Shown piece after piece: positions 45,501 to 53,739 of a stretch of DNA of 64,000 bases (positions are counted from its first letter, which is position 1; the number at the start of each line of letters is the position of its first letter). The DNA lies in assembly GCF_037969875.1 (NCBI RefSeq), contig NZ_CP150218.1, positions 5,580,001 to 5,644,000 of the forward strand, given 5' to 3'. The notes below the pieces were generated by a model, which saw nothing but the letters and a program-made list of their open reading frames with translations, made no database searches and was not told the origin of the DNA. The DNA is from Paenibacillus sp. FSL R7-0337 (GTDB lineage Bacteria > Bacillota > Bacilli > Paenibacillales > Paenibacillaceae). Position numbers and translations under genes: made by a program.

Positions 45501-48500
45501 TATAAGGTGGAAGCGAGCTTCTGGGGAACCGAGCGTTACGCGCTGCGCATTGCGAGGCAGGGATATGACTTCGGTGCTCCGCTCTTCATTGAGGTTCCGG
45601 CGATGATCAGCGCGGCTGTGCTGAGAACAGGCTCGGATTACGTGGAGATCGGACTGAATCCCGGTGTCTTCGGACTTAGCGCCGCTGATTTCACGGTCAA
45701 AGACAGCAGGGGGCAAGCGTTGCCTGTGTCCTCTGCGGTGACGGACGACCATGGCTTGACCTACCGCCTGAAGGCAGCCTTTGCCGGAGGCCAGACCTAT
45801 ACGATTGCGCTGCAACAGACGGGCCATGACTTCGGGGAGGTCTTGTCTGCTACGCTGCCAAGTGTGATTACAAGTGAGACAGGGCCGGTTAACGGGCAAG
45901 GGGTAACGGTTCTCCTGAACCCGGCTGTTGGCGGGCTTAAGGCAGGCAGCTTCAAGCTGGTGGATGCTGCCGGGCAGGCCATTCCGGTTACAGCTGTCAA
46001 AGAGCTGAATGCGGGAGCCGCGTATTCGTTATCTGCTAATCTTACAGCTGGAGCGGTCTATACGCTGACTGTGACTGCGGCAGGCTACGACTTCGGAGCC
46101 CCGCTTGCGGTGAAGATACCGGTTCCCATCGCACTGAGCTATGACTCCATACAAAAAGACGGGCTGACGGTGAAGCTGGACCCGGCTGTTCCGGGACTTC
46201 ACGCAGCCAGCTTCATCTTGAAGGATGCGGAGGGCAATCAGAGCGTTGCATCTGCGGCAAGCACGGCAGATGGCGGTGCAACCTACGCTGTGCGGGCGGC
46301 GCTGCAATTTGGAACGGATTACAGCCTGAGTATTGCGGCTGACGGGTATGATTTCGGAATGGTGCTGCCGTTCACGGTGCTGCAGCCTGTCGCCAAGTCT
46401 ATTGAGACGCTGTCCAAGAACGGGTTCACTCTGCGCCTGCAATCCGCAGTTCCAGATTTGAAGGTCAATCACATTCTGCTGAAGGACAGCAGCGGTGAGG
46501 CTGTTGCGCTTGATTCCCTGGTGACGGCGGACGGCGGGCTGACGTACCAAGCGGCAGCGAAGCTAATAGAAGGGGCGGGATATCGGCTGGCCTTGACCGC
46601 TAAGGGGTATGATTTTGGCCCGTCGGTTCATGTGGATGTTCTTCCGATGCTGCAGTTGACTGCGGGTAGCATTAGTACCTCAGGCTTCAGTCTGAATCTG
46701 AGCAAGGCCGTGCCTGATCTGAAGCTGTCTTCCGTTCGCCTTAGCGGACCGGACGGGCAGGATATAACCCTTACCGCAAGCTCATTCTATGATGCTAATC
46801 CCGGTACAGCAGATGCGGGCAAAGTATATCAGGTGCGGGTGCCTATAAGTGCCGGACAAACGTACACACTTACGGTGCAGGATTCAATCCACCCGGTAGA
46901 AGGGCCGCTGGAAGTGGTTCTGCCGGTTGCGGTTACGAGCCAGGTCACCCGTGCGGATACCGGCGGAATAAGTGTGCTGCTGGCCCGCAAGTCTATCACG
47001 TTGCTGCCTGAGGATGTGGAGCTTCTTACGGCTGCAGGCGATAAGATCAAGGTGACGGGGATCGCAGCGGGAACTGACGCTGGTACCTTCATCATTCAAG
47101 CTCAGCTTGCTGAAGGTAGTACGTATATGCTGACTCTGAAGAAAGCGGGGTATGATTTTGGCGCAGCGGCTAAAGTGTACGTGGCTTACCGTGTTGCCTC
47201 AAGCCTCACAGGAGTGAATGAGAATGGCTTCACTGTAAGCTTCAGTGCGCCGGTTCCAGATGTACAGTTCAGCTTGCAGGACGCCGGCAACAACCCGGTC
47301 ACACTGGGCGCAGTGTCCACCACAGACTTCGGCCAGACGTACAAGGTGGCAGCGAACCTGGCCTACAATAAGGAATTCAAGCTGCGGCTGAGCGCAGCGG
47401 GGTATGAGCTCGGGGCGGAGCTGACGGTGAATAATATAAGCGCGCCGCCGCAACTGATGGATGCAACCTCTTCAGAGAGCGGAACCCAGGTGATCCTGAC
47501 GTTCGACAAGCCGCTGGCCAGTGTAACAGCAAGCGGTTCCTTCTCCGTTAAGATCGACGGACAATGGCAGAGCTCCGTAACTGCGGCACTCGGCGCAGAT
47601 CCGGCGCAGATTCTCCTGAGCTGGAATAGCAGCGGCCGGGTAATTGGCTCAGCCTCTACGGTATCGGTAGCTTACACCGGTGTGAACCGGGTGAAGGCGG
47701 TCAATCAGACGTTCCTGGCGGTCTTTGACGAATTGCCGGTGGCCAATGCGGCGACCCTGGCCGGGTTCGTCTCCAGCTATGCCTATAAGAACGATGCAGC
47801 CTATCCGGCTCAAATTCTTCACAAGCAATATGGCAAGACGGCGCTGGAGACGGCGGAGCTTCTGCGGGACGGCGGCTTCAAGGCAGCGAATCTGTACCGT
47901 GCGGTGCTGGTCGAATACGGGATGATCCGTTCAGAAATCACTCCTATCCTGTATGCAATGAACGCGGATGCGTCAGCGCTCTTTGATGCTTACAATTCGC
48001 TTAAGCCAGCTACGGCTGCGTATGATGGATTGATTATAGGTGAGCTCCTCTCGGCAGGCTATTCGGCCAGTGAGATTGGCCCGGTCCTCCAGCGATTCGG
48101 TCTGCTCAGCAAAGACATCTTGGGATATCTGAAGCGCTACAATGTACCGGTGACAGAAGCGGCGAAGGTCCTGAGGGAGAACTGGAATGAAACAAGCGGA
48201 AATACCGTGGAGTTACTCGGGCGTACGGGTTATGACAGCAACGGGATTGCCGGAGCTGTCCAGAATGCATATGGTCTGAATCCGGCACAGACGGTGTCTG
48301 CTATGGCCGAAGGCAAGCAGCCGGCAATGAAATCGGCAGCGGTCATTAAAGAGCTGTACCAGGAGAGTGCGGTTACAAGTGCAACCTGGCTGTCCCAAGC
48401 CGGATATCCGGCGGCGGAGGTGAGCAAGGCGATTGCAGAGCAGTACAGCTACGCCAGTGCGGCTGAAATGCGGCAGGCCTTCATGGACGCCGGCTTCCCG

Positions 48501-51500
48501 GCAGCCTACACGTATGCTCTGCTGCGGAGGGAGTATTCGCAGCAGGATGCGGCGGCAGAGCTGCTTAATGCCAAGGTGTCTGCCCGGGATGCGGCTGAAG
48601 CGGTGAAAGCAGCCGGTGACGGAGCCGCTGTTATCATTAGCGCCTTAACGGCCAAGCACTATGAGGTGCAGGAAATTGCCCTCATTGTGAATGATTTATG
48701 GGTATCGGCGGGTACCCCGTTAAGCGATATCCTTGCCCAGTTCGCTGCTGGCGGATATGAGCCTTCAGCACGGGCCGCGCTGCTGCGGGAGCAGTTCCGT
48801 GCAGAGCTTCCGGCAAGCATTGCGGCGCTCTCTCCAGGGCTTACCCAGACCCAGCGGGAGCATATCCTGAAATACCTATTGGATGGGGGATATGATCCGG
48901 TTCTCTTAGCAGATTATTATCTGAAGCAGGGCAGCCATCCTTATGAATTGTTCAGACAATTCAGGCTGGCGGGCAAGACGCCGGTACAATCGCTGCAGAC
49001 GATGCATGATGCCTATATTCAAGCGGGAACAGCGCTGACGTTGAGCGGAGCCATGGATCTGTTCTACCATGATTACAATAACCGTTACGAAGCAGACCAG
49101 GTCCTGACGGCGCTGCGTACCGTGTTCGCCCAGGATGTAGATGGGAAGGCGGATGCTACCGCACTAGCGGCTGTTATGAGCAACTCCACGCTGTGGGATA
49201 AATATGAAATTGCCAAGCCGCTTATCCGGCAGATGGGCCTCACAATTCAGGATTGGGTGGAGCTGGAGCGCACAGAGGCCTTGTCCCGGTTCGGCTGCGC
49301 TTGTGATGTACGTACGGTGGTGAAGGATACCCAGTATCTTTTCGCTGGTGCAACCCTGCCGGAGATTACGGTGGCCATGAGCTTATCCAGCAGCTATACC
49401 TTGAACATGATTGTGGAAGGAACGATTAATCTCTACCCTACAGGGGGTGTCAGAGCGAAGGGAATGCCTTACCTGATCTCTGCGCTGAAAAATGCGGGGT
49501 ATTCCTTCGAAGAAGTCGCTGCGGAATTCGACCGCCAAGGGTGGAGTGAATGGGTGTCTGTCTTCAGCACATACGGAATTGCAGCAAGTGATGTGACTGC
49601 CTATTTGGTTACAAAAGGTCTTACCATGAGCCAGGTCATTGACCGGCTGGCTCCTTATCCGCTGAAGGACCGGGCGCTGGTCCTGCGCGAAGCCTACGGG
49701 CTGGATAGCGCTGCTGCGGTGGCACAGCTGCTCCAGCAGACTGACGAGGATCAGGAGGATATCGGCCGGGCAGCGGCCTGGGCCTACGGCAGCGATCCAA
49801 TCGCGTTGTGGATTCAGACGCTGCGGGCACAAGGGGCTACGGCTGCCTCCGTGATTAATACGCTCGCCGCGCGATACCCTGCCTACTGGCAGTCGGACAA
49901 GGTGGGCCCGGCCCTGATTCAGGGCGGATTCAGCCAGGATGAGGTGATGCGGGGGCTGCTGATCCATGCCGGAGTGCGGGGCAACCTGAAGGCAACGCTT
50001 GCGCTGCTGCAGTCGCTGTATAGCCAGCAGCAGATTACCATTGCCCAGCTGCTGAGTGCGGCCAAGTCCGAATCGCCGGGAGACGGACTGGAATTTCTGC
50101 AGAAGGGCGGCTATAAGCTGCCTGATATTGCCCGCGCACTCAAGGATTATTACGGGCTTACGGCCGGAGAAGCAGCCAAGCTGCTTACCGCCGCTTATCC
50201 GAATGATCAGAGTCTTATTCTCTCCGGGCTTGCTTCCGTATACGGACAGACGCTCGGAAGTACGGTAGCAGAAGCGCTGCAGGAGCAGGGAATTACTGAA
50301 GTAGGCGCAGCTGTTGAATATCTGTGGAATGCGGGATTTGCTCCCAAAGAAATTGCGGTCTCTGCCAAAGACGCCTTCCACCAGGACGCAGGTCAGACCG
50401 CACTGCTCTTCGTGCAGAAGAATATTCTGGCAGATAAAAATGTACTGGTAACGACCCTTGCCTCTGTCTATGGACTGTCCGTAGAGCAGGTGATCCATGC
50501 ACTGCTTGTCCGTCAGGGAGACCCCTCCTTCGAGGGAGCCATTGCCTTTGTGTTCCAGGCCCGGTTCAGTCTGGCGAACAGCATCAGGCTGGCCAAGACA
50601 GAATACGGATTATCTGCGGGAACCGCCTTGCAGCTGCTCACAGATTCCCGGTTATACCGCCAGGAGGATATCCTTGCGGGAGTGACGGATATCTACCGGA
50701 CCTCGCAGCGTGAGAGTATCGTGGATTCACTGGCAGCCAGCGGGCTGGTCACCCTGGAATCTGCCGTAACCTTCCTGCGCAACATGAAGTTCGATCTGAA
50801 CGGGATCGTCCGGGTGGGCAAGGAGCATTACCGGTTAACGGCCGGTGAGACTGCCGCCGCTCTGACTGTCGAGGGCACTTATAGTGATGAGGACATCCAG
50901 AGTGCGGTGTCCTATGTATACGGACAGAATCTGACGCAGACCCGGCTCGATACGCTGAATGCGCTGGGGATCACCGTGTTCGCTGATGCTGTGCCGGAGC
51001 TGATAAGCGCCGGATTTACACTAGCCGACCTGGTGCTTGCAGGCAAGACGCACTACAAGCTCAGCGCCGGAGAGACAACTTACAGCCTGCTGCAATCCGG
51101 GAGATATCCGGCTGCAGACCTTCTGGCTGCTGTGGCGGAATTCTATGGCAAGCCGGTGAATGAGAGTGTAGAGGAGCTGCTGAACCGCAGCGGTATTGCT
51201 TCCATCCAGGATGCAGCGCCATATCTTCGTTCGCTGGGCTACACACTGCAGGATGTGAGCGAAGTATCCAAGAACTACTACGGTAATACGCTACAGGCTA
51301 CCTATGACGCCTTACTGTCTCTCCAATTGGAAGACGCCAGCATTATAGAATGGACTGTACGGCAGGTCTACGGCACAACTGCGGAGGAAGGCACTACGGC
51401 TGCCACGCCTCAATCAATCCTGCAGGAAGCTGGAATTACAGGGGAGCCAGCGGCCATTGCCTATCTATGGAACGCAGGCTACCCGCTACAGGAAATTGTC

Positions 51501-53597
51501 AGAATGCTCAAAGAGTATAACGGCCAATCTGCGGCCGCAGCGGCAGCATTGCTGCTTGCCGATGGCTCGTTCCATAGCTCTGCGGTTCTGAGCAGCATCA
51601 GTGCTATATATGGCACTGCGTATGATCCCGCTGTGATGGAGCTCTTCAGAGCGCAGGGCATCTTTACAGACGCCCCGCAAGCGGCGCAGGTCTTGAGTAC
51701 AAGCGGCTACCGGATGGCGTATATCGCAGAATTACTGAAGAAGAGCTATGGCAAGACAGAGGCAGAGGCGAAGGACGTCCTGAACGGACTGGGTATTTAC
51801 ACTGCGGATGCGGTACAGAAGACAGTGGCCGAAATGTATTTCGCAGTGGGCACATCCTCTGGAACTCTTCAGCAAGTACTTGATCTGTATGGAATCACGG
51901 GTACAGAGGCTGCTGTAAGCCTGCTCTATAAGCAAGGTACACCGGTGCAGGATATCCTCCAGTATTTGAAGGATGCTTATCACTTGGGTGCCGATGAAGC
52001 AACCGCCCTGCTGGCCGTGCATGTCAAGGGGCCGGAGCTTGGTCTGGCCGTCACTACGGTGTATTACAGCAGCACGAATATCGGTTATCTCGCGAAGCTG
52101 ATTCCGGCAACCTCTATGGGCAGCCCGGGAACGGTGGCGAACTATATGAAGGCGAAATTCAGGGATACCGATATCGTGCTTGCGCTGAAGGTGATGTTCA
52201 ATCTGGACGCTCTCGGTGTGCTGGATGCAATCACTACGGCGGTGATGCCTGCGGAGCGAGTCCGGGCAGCGGTAACCGAAGTGTTCGGGGCTGATCCGCT
52301 CTATGCTTATCTGAAGCGTATGAAAGACCGGGGAGCGAGTGCGAATGATGTCGCTGCCGAACTGGATCTGCGGGGACTGCTTGAGCTGGCACCGTCCGGC
52401 TACCTGGTAGATACACTGCGGAGCCTGGGCTACGACAACGCCAGCATCCTGAAGATGCGCTACAATTATTTCAACGAAATGCGTCAGAATGCAGGCACGG
52501 AAGAGGAGCAGGGAATACAGCTGGTGCAGCTCGGCGTAAATACACCAGCCGCTATCGTTCAATACTTGCGCAAGTGGAGTCTGACCCCTTACAAGGTTCT
52601 TAAGATCGTAAGAGCAGGATTGCCGGATGCACCAATCGCGGAGATTGCCCTTGCCATGCGTGAGCAGGGCTACGATGGTGAAGCCATTATGGGCGGACTT
52701 GAAATTATCGGAGAAGGCGGGGATAGCATTGCTGCGATTCTCAGGAAGCTTGGGCTTCCGGTGGTACGGGCACTGGTTTTCCTAGGCAAAAGCTGGTCCG
52801 TGGACGAGCAGCTGCAATGGCTGATCAGCAATGGCTATACACCAAGCGAATACATCCGCTACCGGAATGTGGAGACCGACAATACCATTGCAGTTCTGAG
52901 ACAGCAGCTCGGCTTGTCCGCAACTGATATTGCCAAGCTGCTGAATAAGTATAAGGGCAGTATGAGTCACTATTACTTAGCCAAAGCACTGTATGACGGA
53001 GGATTTACACAGGTCAGTGAAGTAGCAGGTGCGTTGATCGCGATCAATTATCAGCCGGTCTGGCTGCTGGGATTGCTGGTGGGGATTGGCGGCTGGACCA
53101 TGGATGATATCGCCCAGGGAATGCTGGATTCCGGGCTGATCTCACTCGTGGATCTGGGAACGGCGATTCAGATGGCCACGGGCGGCGTGCTGAAGGAGAC
53201 CTATCGTATTCTCAAAAAGGTATCCACCGTGAAACAGCGGGAATTCTATGACAGTCTTAGCAGCGTGGAGCGCATGCTGCTGGACAACAATGAAATCGCC
53301 ATGATTGTAGTGGTGTCCGCCATGCGTAACGGAAGGATCAGTATCGCCGATGCCACCAATCAGCTGAAGGTGACGGAAGGGATTGAACCGGAAGATGCAC
53401 TGAAGGTGCTGATTGTATCAGGAGCCAATGTGCTGGATTCGGCAGGAGCCGTATGGGATGTCTACCGCGATTATATCGGGGCCAAGATTGTCCTCAAGAT
53501 GTTCGAAAAGGCGGCAGGCAAGTATATTAGTGACTTCAGTAATTACTACAAGCTGGTCATGACGTTATCCAAGATTATCTATAAAGTATCCAAGTAA
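39501..53597 (+). CDS. Giant SLH surface protein, about 4700 residues, beta repeats plus alpha solenoid
   Basis: One uninterrupted gene of 14.1 kb. Start: GTG 39501 with AAGGGGG upstream; the frame opens earlier at 39369 but those residues lack a ribosome site. Order by residue: signal peptide (1-42); three SLH domains (50-225; motifs SRIE, SRVE, TRAE); beta-helix-like region (240-470); poly-Gly linker (477-493) and Pro/Thr linker (494-520); about 24 tandem beta repeats of ~88 residues (523-2647) with consensus GFxLxLxxxVPGL...GYDFG; an Ig-like domain (2648-2745); then ~1950 residues of alpha-helical repeats to the end. I know no family for the helical part. Base composition is host-like, unlike the preceding operon. 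Cell-wall bound by its SLH end; function unknown. Confidence 0.85.
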   Translation: MKNHRAKQKIRLLLHWLLIVSLIAGLWNPGLWQTGQAEAAAVNGTASAASDISGHWAEPQMSEWIGGGYIKGFQDGSFRPDQAISRIEFVALVNRLFAYQGTGKISFKDVPSAAWFVSQVQAAVQAGYVTGFSDGTFQPDKPLSRVEAAVMLAKLTPVLMKDGEDPLKVFKDAGSIPGYGRDALGAVLSAGYMKGFPDGTIAASRQLTRAEAVVLLDRLKQQSGSHAEGGIIPPAKTLETGGTYGPATGSFTVAGDLTLNAPGIKLRNIQVQGNLLIGSKVGDGEIYLEQVTVQGSTDIQGGGAHSVHINQSRLGVVTVDRADGLVRVVIGGTTIIRQLNVQSDAKLESEQSGTAFGGIEGVVISGSGEVTLSGDFSSVEIKSNVKVVVTSGTIGRLSVAGGVSSSAITLNEGVKVSDLELHGTASVSGTGEIVKALVDAPKVVFERSPGSVETTTRGEYTVTAPAASTAPAGAGGTGGGSGGGGGGGGGGGSNPTTPPSPTATPSPTATPSPTPQPTLPPAGQPLEVAVTASLGTLGGFMLSFSKPVANLTAAELSLKDAAGQAIEISFIGSLNGGSTYRVAADLKEGETYSVTLSKAGYVFGAPVTFVVPVIIPEDIRVATAVQNITAAGLEVQFDQPVADVPLSGFTLKRSGTGEAVAIQEAAALNGGTSYRLAAGLQEGATYLLTVTKAGYHFGGVVSVFVPVTDPVVISVSAEVYGITETGFQVSLNPPVAGMTAAHFALSVGDGSSVPVDGAASTEDGGVYTITAGLVPGSSYTLSMERSGYSFGTALEVTVPAAGKVKVEPSVGTVRTYGFILSMDKTVPDVDSLSLVLENAAGEPVSIDMLSTVVPGRQYEVWASLAPKDSYTLSLDMDGYEFTEPAALAVQAEEVPSSAGWVTHSGFELRFAQGAPDFPAGDMTLQAPGGGAVAVDEVQFSPDRTSAMIAADLPAAGSYAYRVNLYDGRFIQGTVIVPETVEISKYTTFDGYPGAYSGLTVHFGRAVPGLTVSAFELKNSSGGAVVLDSASSSDGGRTYKLLTTEINAGGPFVLGLTAPGYSFGKPATLVNATLNVWGAGRKPTQFMAGLNPRVPDLTAEHFSATDLAGREVAITGVTWDNQQRIYVVTFDGEGGQSYYVSAHADGYDFGAPKKIYVYAQNTVVDPTYSGFTLVMAPAMKINTQYGFKLTKAFGGPEVPIKKAVMNDPEGGSYQFSAALTPGYYSLALDAEVDPNVVSFLVPLTATVSVGEIENNGLLAKLDYAVDGLDAGSFVLLNNDTGDPVVISSASTADQGASYRLSAHLAGGSYNLKLAGHLPEAGVNFKVAATTDAGTTSVSKITSTGFELSFANPVMGLLPGDLTITDAQNNKLSGITLSTSDNGGTYRVRVTLAENADYTIVLKKGFILFDSPVTFHVNKWIAASIADVTKDGRFTLKFTPAFPEIENYLGLSLTDEAGTLYYPNLFESADGGASYQIRVPGNQLKPGMAYMVKLDKDEFSMNPVSFRLPPALAVTEATTASVKVQLDAPVPGLAQRHFMIRNASGDSIALTSAATTDAGAHYTLAGAFAGGQTYTVQYKPDVAYQVNEPVAFSISATITAVVSNVTVLGFKLQFSSRVPGLTPQQLILRDPSGNLLPESDYSLKTTDQGLSYQVTLNAAAAGKGYMLDLAREEFRLASPVSFDILASAAIWLVGTVRNKIVVSVAPNLADMTQEHFTLYDSKGRKTAITVTSQGPDSAMYNIEGKFDAFETYTLQAKYPGYLFGAPLTVGFQIGVYAIIHSQSRSGFKLVLSSEVPGLSAADITVTDKGGNIAAVQSLQASTAPGSYNVLVPLSGGKTYTVKIAAKAPYVFDSIDPFTLNAAAVTVDQLSLTGFKLNLSSPLSLDPGNLSLTDEQGETVNLRSILTRDAGRSYEVSVYLKAGVQYKLGLHVAGYDLGTELPLSIQAVAAAFEGMESGNNQAFTVRFDQAMPSLLPGDFNITQGENTLQTHPLKISTADGGFTYKVEASFWGTERYALRIARQGYDFGAPLFIEVPAMISAAVLRTGSDYVEIGLNPGVFGLSAADFTVKDSRGQALPVSSAVTDDHGLTYRLKAAFAGGQTYTIALQQTGHDFGEVLSATLPSVITSETGPVNGQGVTVLLNPAVGGLKAGSFKLVDAAGQAIPVTAVKELNAGAAYSLSANLTAGAVYTLTVTAAGYDFGAPLAVKIPVPIALSYDSIQKDGLTVKLDPAVPGLHAASFILKDAEGNQSVASAASTADGGATYAVRAALQFGTDYSLSIAADGYDFGMVLPFTVLQPVAKSIETLSKNGFTLRLQSAVPDLKVNHILLKDSSGEAVALDSLVTADGGLTYQAAAKLIEGAGYRLALTAKGYDFGPSVHVDVLPMLQLTAGSISTSGFSLNLSKAVPDLKLSSVRLSGPDGQDITLTASSFYDANPGTADAGKVYQVRVPISAGQTYTLTVQDSIHPVEGPLEVVLPVAVTSQVTRADTGGISVLLARKSITLLPEDVELLTAAGDKIKVTGIAAGTDAGTFIIQAQLAEGSTYMLTLKKAGYDFGAAAKVYVAYRVASSLTGVNENGFTVSFSAPVPDVQFSLQDAGNNPVTLGAVSTTDFGQTYKVAANLAYNKEFKLRLSAAGYELGAELTVNNISAPPQLMDATSSESGTQVILTFDKPLASVTASGSFSVKIDGQWQSSVTAALGADPAQILLSWNSSGRVIGSASTVSVAYTGVNRVKAVNQTFLAVFDELPVANAATLAGFVSSYAYKNDAAYPAQILHKQYGKTALETAELLRDGGFKAANLYRAVLVEYGMIRSEITPILYAMNADASALFDAYNSLKPATAAYDGLIIGELLSAGYSASEIGPVLQRFGLLSKDILGYLKRYNVPVTEAAKVLRENWNETSGNTVELLGRTGYDSNGIAGAVQNAYGLNPAQTVSAMAEGKQPAMKSAAVIKELYQESAVTSATWLSQAGYPAAEVSKAIAEQYSYASAAEMRQAFMDAGFPAAYTYALLRREYSQQDAAAELLNAKVSARDAAEAVKAAGDGAAVIISALTAKHYEVQEIALIVNDLWVSAGTPLSDILAQFAAGGYEPSARAALLREQFRAELPASIAALSPGLTQTQREHILKYLLDGGYDPVLLADYYLKQGSHPYELFRQFRLAGKTPVQSLQTMHDAYIQAGTALTLSGAMDLFYHDYNNRYEADQVLTALRTVFAQDVDGKADATALAAVMSNSTLWDKYEIAKPLIRQMGLTIQDWVELERTEALSRFGCACDVRTVVKDTQYLFAGATLPEITVAMSLSSSYTLNMIVEGTINLYPTGGVRAKGMPYLISALKNAGYSFEEVAAEFDRQGWSEWVSVFSTYGIAASDVTAYLVTKGLTMSQVIDRLAPYPLKDRALVLREAYGLDSAAAVAQLLQQTDEDQEDIGRAAAWAYGSDPIALWIQTLRAQGATAASVINTLAARYPAYWQSDKVGPALIQGGFSQDEVMRGLLIHAGVRGNLKATLALLQSLYSQQQITIAQLLSAAKSESPGDGLEFLQKGGYKLPDIARALKDYYGLTAGEAAKLLTAAYPNDQSLILSGLASVYGQTLGSTVAEALQEQGITEVGAAVEYLWNAGFAPKEIAVSAKDAFHQDAGQTALLFVQKNILADKNVLVTTLASVYGLSVEQVIHALLVRQGDPSFEGAIAFVFQARFSLANSIRLAKTEYGLSAGTALQLLTDSRLYRQEDILAGVTDIYRTSQRESIVDSLAASGLVTLESAVTFLRNMKFDLNGIVRVGKEHYRLTAGETAAALTVEGTYSDEDIQSAVSYVYGQNLTQTRLDTLNALGITVFADAVPELISAGFTLADLVLAGKTHYKLSAGETTYSLLQSGRYPAADLLAAVAEFYGKPVNESVEELLNRSGIASIQDAAPYLRSLGYTLQDVSEVSKNYYGNTLQATYDALLSLQLEDASIIEWTVRQVYGTTAEEGTTAATPQSILQEAGITGEPAAIAYLWNAGYPLQEIVRMLKEYNGQSAAAAAALLLADGSFHSSAVLSSISAIYGTAYDPAVMELFRAQGIFTDAPQAAQVLSTSGYRMAYIAELLKKSYGKTEAEAKDVLNGLGIYTADAVQKTVAEMYFAVGTSSGTLQQVLDLYGITGTEAAVSLLYKQGTPVQDILQYLKDAYHLGADEATALLAVHVKGPELGLAVTTVYYSSTNIGYLAKLIPATSMGSPGTVANYMKAKFRDTDIVLALKVMFNLDALGVLDAITTAVMPAERVRAAVTEVFGADPLYAYLKRMKDRGASANDVAAELDLRGLLELAPSGYLVDTLRSLGYDNASILKMRYNYFNEMRQNAGTEEEQGIQLVQLGVNTPAAIVQYLRKWSLTPYKVLKIVRAGLPDAPIAEIALAMREQGYDGEAIMGGLEIIGEGGDSIAAILRKLGLPVVRALVFLGKSWSVDEQLQWLISNGYTPSEYIRYRNVETDNTIAVLRQQLGLSATDIAKLLNKYKGSMSHYYLAKALYDGGFTQVSEVAGALIAINYQPVWLLGLLVGIGGWTMDDIAQGMLDSGLISLVDLGTAIQMATGGVLKETYRILKKVSTVKQREFYDSLSSVERMLLDNNEIAMIVVVSAMRNGRISIADATNQLKVTEGIEPEDALKVLIVSGANVLDSAGAVWDVYRDYIGAKIVLKMFEKAAGKYISDFSNYYKLVMTLSKIIYKVSK
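40998..41041 (+). repeat. 18-bp tandem repeat coding the Pro/Thr linker
   Basis: Two exact copies of TCCCCAACAGCGACTCCG (40998-41015, 41016-41033) and a partial third. Encodes TPSPTA units between the Gly tract and the beta repeats. Being in frame (six codons), it can change length without frameshift. Confidence 0.9.
41070..47442 (+). repeat. About 24 in-frame repeats of ~266 bp
   Basis: Each unit (average 88 residues) follows: short opening strand; [ST]xxGFxLxLxxxVPGL; F-x-LxDAxG; a STxDGGxTY segment; AxLxxGxTYxLxL; AxGYDFGxPL; a closing VxVP strand. Units 17-21 and 23 are closest to consensus; units 4-15 have drifted, and some lose GYDFG. DNA identity between copies is low, so the array is old rather than freshly expanded. 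Confidence 0.85.
50287..52050 (+). repeat. Eight alpha-helical repeats of 75-80 residues
   Basis: Units begin near 50287, 50515, 50743, 50968, 51193, 51433, 51658 and 51892. Pattern: GIT...AAxYLxxxGYxxxEIxxxxKxxYGLxAxExxxLL......DxxxxxxVxxVYG, about four helices each. More degenerate ~35-residue half-units can be followed in both directions, from about 47.8 to 53.2 kb. Reads as a right-handed alpha solenoid by pattern, but not assigned to TPR, HEAT or any other known repeat. Confidence 0.7.
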
Positions 53598-53613
53598 GAA
53601 ATGAGGCTGCAGC

Positions 53614-53643
53614 AAAGGCCGGTCCGCATAAGGACCGGCCTTT
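53614..53643 (+). terminator. Terminator after the giant gene
   Basis: Perfect 12-bp stem AAAGGCCGGTCC / GGACCGGCCTTT with a 6-base loop, 16 bases after the stop. The T-run is only three bases; the symmetrical A/T ends suggest it may act on both strands. Confidence 0.75.
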
Positions 53644-53739
53644 GCCGGTAACCTGTCATGGAAAATCAAGGCGTGGACACCCCGACCCGGAAGGTGCTAT
53701 CCTAACTTAATAGAATTTGTTATTAAGGGAGACGCAGCC

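Noticed and set aside
49383..50498. Minus-strand open frame of 371 codons inside the giant gene
   Set aside because: Shadow of the plus-strand repeat protein; no start signals or recognised domains.
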